Origin: B4-G1 sp964393895
Lineage (GTDB): Bacteria > Chloroflexota > Anaerolineae > B4-G1
Assembly: GCA_964393895.1 (NCBI GenBank)
Contig: CAYMWP010000088.1
Span: 1 to 19,558 of the forward strand
Direction: 5' to 3'
Length of the DNA stretch: 19,558 bases
Shown: positions 14,195-19,558 of the stretch, one piece after another
Numbering within the stretch: the stretch's first letter is position 1
Layout: each line of letters starts with the position of its first letter
Notes under the pieces: model-generated
The model's input: only the letters and a program-made list of their open reading frames with translations
Told to the model about the DNA's origin: nothing
Database searches by the model: none
Program-made: the position numbers and the translations under genes

Positions 14195-15517
14195 ATGAAT
14201 GTCCAAATTCCTTACGGTCGGAGTGTGCTGGAAGTAAAAGCACCCGAAAGCCAGGTGGTAGGAGTTCGTGTCCCGCGTGCCATGCCGCCGGCGCCCGACC
14301 CCGACGTGCTGCTGCGTCAATCCATCGCCTCTGGTATGAAAGAGCGCGACATCGCGGCCAAGGCGGTGCCTGGCGCGAGAGCGTGCATCGCCATCACCGA
14401 CCGTACCCGCAGCACCCCGAACAGTCTCGTCGTGCCCGTCCTGCTTGACCAACTCAACGCTTTGGGCGTGCCCGATCAGAACATTACCGTGATCAGCGGT
14501 GGAGGGATGCACGCGGCGGACAGCCGGGAGGACCTCGTGCGCACCGTGGGTCGGGCCGTGTTGGATCGTGTGGAGACCATCACCAACGAGCCGGACAACG
14601 ACGCCGCGATGGTCAACCTGGGCACGACCGACATTGGCACCCCCGTGGAGGTACACCGCTGCTTTGCCGAGGCGGACATCAAGATCGGGGTCACCAACGT
14701 CAACCCATGTATGCTGTCCGGTTGGGCCGGCAGCGGCAAGATCGTCATGCCCGGCGTCTCCAGCCGGCGCAGCATCTATCACAACCACAAGCAATTCGTC
14801 GAGATCTTGATAGAGTTGGGGTGCGCTTCTCTGCTGGGCATCATGCCGCCCGCAAACCCGGTCCGCGCCGACATCGAACAGTGCGCCACCGTCAGCGGGA
14901 TAGATATGGTGGTCAACAACGTCCTCGATTCGCAGCGCCGGTTGGTGGAGGTATTTTGCGGCGAGCACGTCGCGGCCCACCGGAGCGCCGTGGCCCTGAT
15001 GTTGCCCAACGTCGAAGTGAGCCTCCCGCAGGCAGTGGACGTAATGATCGCCGGGGTGGGCGACCCGGCGTTGGAGGTCAGCCTGTTCCAGGGCGGGTCC
15101 CGGGTCTGCGGCGGGGTGGATCGCTACCTCCGGCCTGGCGGCACGCTGGTCATGGTCAATGCCTGCGACGAGGGGATATACGAGGGGTTCGAGCACGAAG
15201 AATTCCGCGATTGGATGCGCCGCATGCCCACGCCCGCCGAGATCGGCCAGTTGGTCGAGGACGGCGAGATGGGCGGCGAGAAGGGATGCGTTCTGTTCAC
15301 CTTCTCGTGGCTGTTGCACGAGATGGAGTGCCGCATCATCCTGGTCACCGATGGTATGACGGCCGCCGAGTTGCAGGAGGTTCACTTGGATCACGCGCCT
15401 GGCGCTGGCCTGCAACGAGCCGTCGAAGACGCACTGGGCGGTTACGCTGGTGGTGCTTCGATCGGCATTATGCCCTACGCTGGGCTCGTCCTGCCCACGC
15501 TGGCGACGAATGAATAA
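14195..15517 (+). CDS. LarA-like protein (nickel-pincer lactate racemase family), His-to-Cys variant
   Basis: 440 residues. ATG 14195 is preferred over the adjacent GTG 14192 because AAGGAGG (14181-14187) lies 7 bp upstream of the ATG. The N-terminal DUF2088-type domain has DRTR (69-72), GGGMH (102-106), NPCMLSGWAGSGK (170-182) and HNH (196-198). Against Lactiplantibacillus plantarum LarA these fit R75, H108, K184 (cofactor attachment) and H200 (nickel ligand) at a nearly constant offset. The equivalent of catalytic H174 is C172. LarA relatives racemise or epimerise 2-hydroxy acids with the pincer cofactor made by LarB, LarC and LarE, none of which is encoded here. The Cys suggests altered chemistry or specificity. 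Placement between the oxidoreductase and two methyltransferases suggests a role on the same substrate. Confidence 0.87.
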   Translation: MNVQIPYGRSVLEVKAPESQVVGVRVPRAMPPAPDPDVLLRQSIASGMKERDIAAKAVPGARACIAITDRTRSTPNSLVVPVLLDQLNALGVPDQNITVISGGGMHAADSREDLVRTVGRAVLDRVETITNEPDNDAAMVNLGTTDIGTPVEVHRCFAEADIKIGVTNVNPCMLSGWAGSGKIVMPGVSSRRSIYHNHKQFVEILIELGCASLLGIMPPANPVRADIEQCATVSGIDMVVNNVLDSQRRLVEVFCGEHVAAHRSAVALMLPNVEVSLPQAVDVMIAGVGDPALEVSLFQGGSRVCGGVDRYLRPGGTLVMVNACDEGIYEGFEHEEFRDWMRRMPTPAEIGQLVEDGEMGGEKGCVLFTFSWLLHEMECRIILVTDGMTAAELQEVHLDHAPGAGLQRAVEDALGGYAGGASIGIMPYAGLVLPTLATNE

Positions 15518-15518
15518 G

Positions 15519-15583
15519 AGAAACCGGTTTTTCTGTGAGCGAAGGCGCTCCTGCTTCACCCGGAGCGGCAAAAACCTGTTTCT
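15519..15583. repeat. AGAAACC-family hairpin with internal hairpin
   Basis: AGAAACCGGTTTTT (15519-15532) and AAAAACCTGTTTCT (15570-15583) are complementary with one mismatch. The 37-nt loop contains GAGCG/CGCTC (15537-15541, 15546-15550). The right arm directly abuts the GGAGGAG ribosome binding site of the next gene, so folding could affect its translation. Confidence 0.75.
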
Positions 15584-15592
15584 GGAGGAGAT

Positions 15593-17020
15593 ATGTTACG
15601 CAACTGGAGCGAGTTTCTTTCGCCCGCTGACATAAAAGATATCCACGACACCAGTATGAGGGTGTTGGCCAACGTCGGCGTCTGCTTCCCTGACGACGAG
15701 GCGATAGCTATCTTTGAGAAACACGGCGTCAGAACCGAGGGGCACACCGTTTACCTCAGCGAGGGGCGGGTGATGAGCGCTGTGGAGACGGCCCCGGCGC
15801 AGTTCACCATCCACGCCCGCAACCCTGAGCGGAGCGTGACCGTGGGCGACGGCGAGCCGGTCTTTACGCCAGCTTACGGCGCGCCGTTCCTCGTGGATCC
15901 CGACACCGGCCAACGCGCGCCGACTCTGGAAGACTATCGCAATCTCGCGCGGTTGGCCCACGCACTGCCCAATATGGATATGATGGGCTACCTGATGGTC
16001 ATGCCATCAGATGTGCCGGCGCATCAGGCTTACCTGCACATGCTGCACGCCGGCATGGTGCACTCGGACAAGCCGTTCATCGGCAGCGTCGAGGGCAAGG
16101 CCGGGGCGCGCCAGACGATGGAAATGGCGTCCATTCTGTTCGGTGAGGACGCCGCTTCGCTTATGGGGGAGCGAGCGGTGACCATTGGCGTCATCAGCAG
16201 CCTCACCCCGTTGGGCTATAGCGCCGAGATGCTGGGAGCCTTGATGGAGTACGCCCGCTGGCGGCAACCGGTTCTCGTCGCCGCGGCGGCTATGGGCGGC
16301 TCCACCGCCCCCATCACGCTGGCGGGCATGCTGGCGATGCAAAATGCCGAACTCTTGGCGGGCATCACCCTGACCCAACTGATCAACCCCGGCACGCCCG
16401 TCATCTACGGTTCCACGTCCACCAATACGGATATGAAAACCGGCGCGTTGGCCATCGGCAGCCCGGAAAACTCGCTGGTCATCACCGCCATCGCTCAGAT
16501 CGCGCGCTATTACGGGCTTCCGTCCCGCAGCGGCGGCGCGTTGACCGATTCCCACAGCCCGGATGCCCGGTCGGGCTTTGAGTCTATGCACAACCTTCTG
16601 ACTACTGTCAATAGCGGCATAGACTTTGTGCTGCACGCGGCCGGTATCCTCAGTTCATTTCTCGCTTTTTCGTACGAAAAATTCGTGATTGACGACGAGA
16701 TGTGCGGTATGGTGCGTCGCTACCGGCGAGGGATCGCCGTTGCCCCGGAGACGTTGGCTTACGACGTGATCGCTGCCGTAGGCCCCGGCGGCAATTATTT
16801 GATGGAGTCGCACACCATCGAACGGTGCCGCAGCGAGTTCTGGCAACCGACGATTGGCGATCGGGAACCGATCAGGAACTGGATGACGGCCGGAAGACCG
16901 GATGAGGCGGCCCGCGCCAAAAAGCGTTGGCAAGAATTGCTGGCCGAGCACCAGGACCCACCGTTGGACAAGACGACGGCCCGCCAGCTACAGGCATTGG
17001 TGGAGGAGCACGCGTCCTGA
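15593..17020 (+). CDS. MttB-like corrinoid methyltransferase, non-pyrrolysine (copy 2)
   Basis: 475 residues, ATG at 15593 after GGAGGAG, standard length for the MttB superfamily. N-terminal SEFLSPADIKDIHDTSMRVLANVGV, central GSTAPITLAGMLAMQNAELLAGITL, PVIYGSTSTNTDMKTGALAIG and GGALTDSHSPDARSGFESM, and C-terminal GPGGNYLMESHTIERCRSEFWQP match the family pattern of substrate barrel and corrinoid-facing end. No in-frame amber codon, so not trimethylamine-type pyrrolysine MttB. It is very similar along its length to the next gene, 24 bp downstream, and the pair arose by tandem duplication. Expected reaction: transfer of a methyl group from a quaternary or tertiary amine to a corrinoid protein encoded elsewhere. 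Substrate unknown. Confidence 0.9.
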   Translation: MLRNWSEFLSPADIKDIHDTSMRVLANVGVCFPDDEAIAIFEKHGVRTEGHTVYLSEGRVMSAVETAPAQFTIHARNPERSVTVGDGEPVFTPAYGAPFLVDPDTGQRAPTLEDYRNLARLAHALPNMDMMGYLMVMPSDVPAHQAYLHMLHAGMVHSDKPFIGSVEGKAGARQTMEMASILFGEDAASLMGERAVTIGVISSLTPLGYSAEMLGALMEYARWRQPVLVAAAAMGGSTAPITLAGMLAMQNAELLAGITLTQLINPGTPVIYGSTSTNTDMKTGALAIGSPENSLVITAIAQIARYYGLPSRSGGALTDSHSPDARSGFESMHNLLTTVNSGIDFVLHAAGILSSFLAFSYEKFVIDDEMCGMVRRYRRGIAVAPETLAYDVIAAVGPGGNYLMESHTIERCRSEFWQPTIGDREPIRNWMTAGRPDEAARAKKRWQELLAEHQDPPLDKTTARQLQALVEEHAS

Positions 17021-17044
17021 AGCGGATACGAGAGGAGTATTTCT

Positions 17045-18472
17045 ATGTTTAGCGAGTTTTTGTCGCCTGCGGAAATAGAAGAGATCCACAACGCGAGCAT
17101 GAGGCTGCTGGCCGAGGTGGGCGTTCAATTTCCCGACGACGAGGCGCTTGAAGTGTTCAAGCAACACGGCGCCAAGACCGAAGGTCAGATCGTCTACCTC
17201 GAAGAAACGCAATTGATGGAGGCCCTGGAGACGGTTCCGGCGCAGTTCACCATCCATGGTCGCAACCCTGATCGAGACGTGATCGTCGGTGGCGGCGAGC
17301 CGGTCTTTGCGCCGGCCTATGGCGCTCCATTCCTGGTGGACGCGGATGAAAAACATCCGTACGAGATCGGCAAGCGCGCGCCCACAATGGAGGATTACGA
17401 CAACCTGGCGCGGCTGGCCCACGCGTTGCCCAACCAGGATATGAGCGGGCACCTGATGGTAGAGCCGGGGGGCGTAGCTGCTCACTCGGCCCACCTCAAC
17501 ATGCTGTACTCTAACGTGGTGCATTCCGACAAGCCCTTCATCGGCAGCGCCGAGGGAAGAAGCGGGGCGCGTCACACGATGGAGATGGCGTCCATTCTGT
17601 TCGGCGAGGACGAGGTGCGTGAGCGGCCGGTGACCATCGCACTGATCAATAGCCTCAGCCCGTTGGGCTACAGCGGTGAGATGCTCCAGGCCCTGATGGA
17701 GTACGTTCGCTGGCGACAACCGGTCATCATCGCTGCGCTGGCTATGGCCGGTTCCACTGGCCCCATCACTTTGGCTGGCGTACTGGCGATGCAAAACGCC
17801 GAGCTTTTGGCCGGTATCGCCCTGACCCAACTCGCCAGTCCGGGCACTCCCGTCGTTTTCGGTTCCACCTCTACCAACGTGGACATGAAGTCGGGCGCGT
17901 TGGCCATCGGCGGCCCGGAGCTCGCGCAGATGATCGCCGCTCACGCGCAGTGTGCCCGTCACTATGGACTGCCCTCACGCAGCGGCGGCGCGCTCACCGA
18001 TGCGAGTTGCCCCGATGCTCAGGCCGGCTTTGAGTCTATGCTCGGCCTGTTGACCACGGTCAACTGCGGTGTGGACTTTGTGCTGCACGCGGCGGGCATT
18101 CTCAGCTCTTACCTGGCCTTTTCCTACGAAAAGTTCGTGCTGGACGACGAGATGTGCGGCATGGTGCGCCGTTTCCGGCGGGGGTTCGCCGTCACTCCTG
18201 AGACGATCGCCTACGACGTGATCGCCGGGGTAGGCTCTGGCGGCAACTATCTCATGGAGATGCACACGGTCAAACGCTGCCGCACCGAATTTTGGCAACC
18301 CGATGTCTGCGACCGGAGTGGGCTGGAGGCGTGGATGGCTGGCGGCCAACAGAGTGCGGTCGCCCGCGCTCGCCAGCGTTGGCAAGAGCTGCTGGAGGAG
18401 CACGAGGACCCGCCATTGGATGAGACGACGGTGCGCCAATTGCAGACCTTTGTGGAGAAGCACTCGTCCTAA
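17045..18472 (+). CDS. MttB-like corrinoid methyltransferase, non-pyrrolysine (copy 3)
   Basis: 475 residues, ATG at 17045 after GAGGAG, 24 bp from the stop of copy 2 and probably co-translated with it. It carries the same landmarks as copy 2: VHSDKPFIGSAEG, GSTGPITLAGVLAMQNAELLAG, PVVFGSTSTNVDMKSGALAIG, SRSGGALTDASCPDAQAGFESM and SYEKFVLDDEMCGMVRRFRRG. Differences cluster after the VDxD segment, where copy 3 has a short KHPYEIG insertion near residue 99, and in the region following FGED, where it is shorter. These lie in loops and may tune substrate choice. The two could act on different methylated substrates, or form a hetero-oligomer. Confidence 0.9.
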   Translation: MFSEFLSPAEIEEIHNASMRLLAEVGVQFPDDEALEVFKQHGAKTEGQIVYLEETQLMEALETVPAQFTIHGRNPDRDVIVGGGEPVFAPAYGAPFLVDADEKHPYEIGKRAPTMEDYDNLARLAHALPNQDMSGHLMVEPGGVAAHSAHLNMLYSNVVHSDKPFIGSAEGRSGARHTMEMASILFGEDEVRERPVTIALINSLSPLGYSGEMLQALMEYVRWRQPVIIAALAMAGSTGPITLAGVLAMQNAELLAGIALTQLASPGTPVVFGSTSTNVDMKSGALAIGGPELAQMIAAHAQCARHYGLPSRSGGALTDASCPDAQAGFESMLGLLTTVNCGVDFVLHAAGILSSYLAFSYEKFVLDDEMCGMVRRFRRGFAVTPETIAYDVIAGVGSGGNYLMEMHTVKRCRTEFWQPDVCDRSGLEAWMAGGQQSAVARARQRWQELLEEHEDPPLDETTVRQLQTFVEKHSS

Positions 18473-18792
18473 CTGAGTCAATGTCGTATCTTGTTGGGTA
18501 ATCGTTCAGGTGTACGTATGATTTTCACCGCAGAGCACGCAGAGAACGCCGAGGTTTCTCGTTTTTTATTCCTACGAGAAGCATTTGCATCTGACTCTGC
18601 GGTAAGAGAAATGGTCCTACCTGAACGCTTGCCTTGTTGGTTTGATCCTTGCACGTTGAGCAAGAATTTTAGCAGCTTCACAGAGAAAACCTCGGTGGAT
18701 CTCTGTCCGCAAAGCCTCTGTGGTCTGTGTGTCAATTTTTGGTTCTGGCTTGTCCAGGTTAGGATTGACGAGAATAAATTAAGGAGGATACA
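18473..18792. repeat. Dispersed CACCGCAGAG-type inverted repeat in a gene-free gap
   Basis: No real gene lies in these 320 bp. The left arm (about 18524-18557, beginning TTCACCGCAGAGCACGCAGA) and the right arm (about 18687-18731, AAACCTCGG then CTCTGTCCGC) are imperfect inverted complements. Degenerate CGCAGAG/CTCTGCG repeats of this style are widespread intergenic elements in environmental bacterial genomes. The 102-codon frame across it reads as low-complexity repeat peptide (FTAEHAENAE..., SLCGLCVNF) and is judged spurious. The final bases hold AAGGAGG, the ribosome binding site for the CBS gene. Confidence 0.7.
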
Positions 18793-19455
18793 ATGTTAGT
18801 TGGCAAAAGAATGACGCCCAATCCCATCATCATCAAACCCACCGTCCCAATCGCAGAAGCCCTGGAATGGATGCGACGGGAAAAAGTACGTCGCTTCCCG
18901 GTGGTGGACAAAAAGGGCAAGTTGGTTGGCGTTGTCACCCGCTCTGACCTTCTTCACGCTGCACCGTCGTCGGTCACGTCCTTGAACATCTGGGAAGTCA
19001 CCTACCTGCTATCCCAGGTGGAAGTAGAAGAGGTGATGACGAAAGAGGTGATCACTGTCAATGAGGACTGTCCTCTGGAGGAAGCAGCCCGCATCATGGC
19101 CGATAACAAGATCGGCGGCCTGCCGGTGATGCGTGACGGCGGGGATGGGAAACCTCCGATGGTGGTGGGAATTATCACCGAGTCCGATCTGTTCAAGGTC
19201 TTCCTCGAGATCCTGGGCGCGCGGGAGAAGGGTGTGCGACTGACGGTGCTGGCTCCTTACATCAAGGGTTCGCTGGCCCAGATCGCCTCAGCGATTACGG
19301 AACAGGGTGGAAACATTATGGCCCTCAACGTTTTTCTGGGCGAGGATCCTTCCAATTGGGGGTGCCATCTCAAGGTCACCGATATGAACAAGGAACAATT
19401 GGTGGAGGTAGTCAAACCTCTGGTAGTCGAAATCGTTGACGTTCGTGAAACCTAG
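18793..19455 (+). CDS. CBS-CBS-ACT domain protein (AcuB-like)
   Basis: 220 residues, ATG at 18793 after AAGGAGG. Two CBS domains form a Bateman module: about residues 1-57 (MTPNPIIIKPTVPIAEALEWM to VGVVTRSDLL) and about 80-137 (VMTKEVITVNEDCPLEEAARIM to VGIITESDLF). A C-terminal ACT-like domain (about 146-217, VRLTVLAPYIKGSLAQIASAI) follows. Such proteins bind adenine nucleotides, and sometimes amino acids, and act as cytoplasmic sensors; AcuB was named from the Bacillus acetoin-utilisation operon, but its biochemical role is unclear. The 320-bp repeat-filled gap suggests it is probably transcribed separately from the methyltransferase genes. Confidence 0.88.
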   Translation: MLVGKRMTPNPIIIKPTVPIAEALEWMRREKVRRFPVVDKKGKLVGVVTRSDLLHAAPSSVTSLNIWEVTYLLSQVEVEEVMTKEVITVNEDCPLEEAARIMADNKIGGLPVMRDGGDGKPPMVVGIITESDLFKVFLEILGAREKGVRLTVLAPYIKGSLAQIASAITEQGGNIMALNVFLGEDPSNWGCHLKVTDMNKEQLVEVVKPLVVEIVDVRET

Positions 19456-19462
19456 ATACTGT

Positions 19463-19490
19463 CTCACCAGGTGAGAAACCAGGTTTTTCG
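19463..19490 (+). terminator. Palindrome plus repeat arm after the CBS gene
   Basis: CTCACC-a-GGTGAG (19463-19475) is a perfect short palindrome, followed by AAACC-a-GGTTT and a run of five T residues (about 19484-19488). It may terminate the CBS transcript. It also contains a single arm of the AGAAACC repeat family. Confidence 0.4.
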
Positions 19491-19504
19491 GAAAAAAGAA
19501 AAGA

Positions 19505-19558
19505 TGACCCCACTGAAAAAACCAGGTTTTTCAATGGTTTTATGGGACAGCGTCCCAC
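19505..19558. repeat. Terminal inverted repeat, right copy
   Basis: Positions 19510-19558 are the exact reverse complement of 2-50, and 19505-19508 match 52-55 after one mismatch. It includes the same two palindromes as the left copy. See the left copy for the alternative readings. Confidence 0.9.

Noticed and set aside
14123..15571. Long open frame of 482 codons on the minus strand
   Set aside because: It overlaps the LarA-like gene, which has clear family motifs and a ribosome binding site. The minus frame reads as His/Arg/Gly-rich composition without recognisable domains, typical of a shadow frame in GC-rich DNA.
11326..18472. Pyrrolysine-containing MttB
   Set aside because: All three MttB-like frames run full length without an in-frame TAG, and no pyl genes are in the window, so these are non-pyrrolysine members.
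18491..18799. 102-codon frame in the gap before the CBS gene
   Set aside because: It consists of degenerate CGCAGAG-type repeat and its inverse, with no ribosome binding site; judged spurious.
1..19558. CRISPR array, tRNA, rRNA, insertion sequence or integrase
   Set aside because: No evenly spaced direct repeats, no cloverleaf or rRNA-like sequence, and no transposase or recombinase motifs were seen on either strand.

Overview
All credible genes in this 19.6 kb window lie on the + strand. It is GC-rich and resembles an accessory catabolic region from an environmental bacterium. The many intergenic hairpins built on the core AGAAACC..GGTTTCT, the TTG starts next to strong AGGAGG ribosome binding sites and the gene content are what I would expect from Chloroflexota (Anaerolineae-like). 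That assignment is inference, because there is no rRNA or other marker gene here. The window begins and ends in the same repeat, inverted (2-55 and 19505-19558). This suggests either a contig bounded by a dispersed repeat or an element with terminal inverted repeats; no transposase is present.

Layout. 1-539: repeat end, a hairpin, and two sigma70-like promoters, each carrying a dyad over its -10. 540-1172: FadR/FCD-type GntR regulator with a complete metal-site pattern. 1173-1907: long leader with a large inverted-repeat structure, a cobalamin riboswitch (about 1521-1640) and an intrinsic terminator (1661-1721). 1908-8401: complete branched-chain-amino-acid-type (HAAT/Liv) ABC importer, comprising a lipoprotein with two fused binding-protein domains, two ATPases and two permeases. 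8467-8718: small membrane protein. 8891-11265: two M20-family hydrolases. 11326-12792: MttB-like (trimethylamine methyltransferase superfamily) protein. 12851-14065: FAD/DAO-family oxidoreductase. 14195-15517: LarA-like (nickel-pincer lactate racemase family) protein. 15593-18472: two tandem MttB-like paralogs. 18473-18792: dispersed inverted repeat. 18793-19455: AcuB-like CBS-CBS-ACT protein.

How the genes may work together (inference). The three MttB-like proteins have no in-frame amber codon, so they belong to the non-pyrrolysine branch. Characterised members of that branch (MtgB, MtpB, MtcB) demethylate quaternary amines such as glycine betaine, proline betaine and carnitine onto a corrinoid protein. 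With a dedicated importer, a DAO-type dehydrogenase suited to N-methyl amino acids, two amide/peptide hydrolases and a LarA-family protein, the cluster reads as uptake and stepwise breakdown of a methylated amine, perhaps a hydroxylated or acyl/peptidyl-conjugated one. A B12 riboswitch ahead of the set ties it to corrinoid status. No corrinoid protein, corrinoid-to-folate methyltransferase or reductive activase is present in the window.

Most unusual points: the B12 switch has a terminator-type (OFF-looking) platform in front of presumed B12-dependent enzymes; the binding protein is an internal tandem duplication with near-identical DNA patches; the second M20 protein has lost both ligands of one metal site while keeping the other; the LarA-like protein has Cys at one of the two catalytic His positions; and a family of hairpin repeats sits between operon genes.
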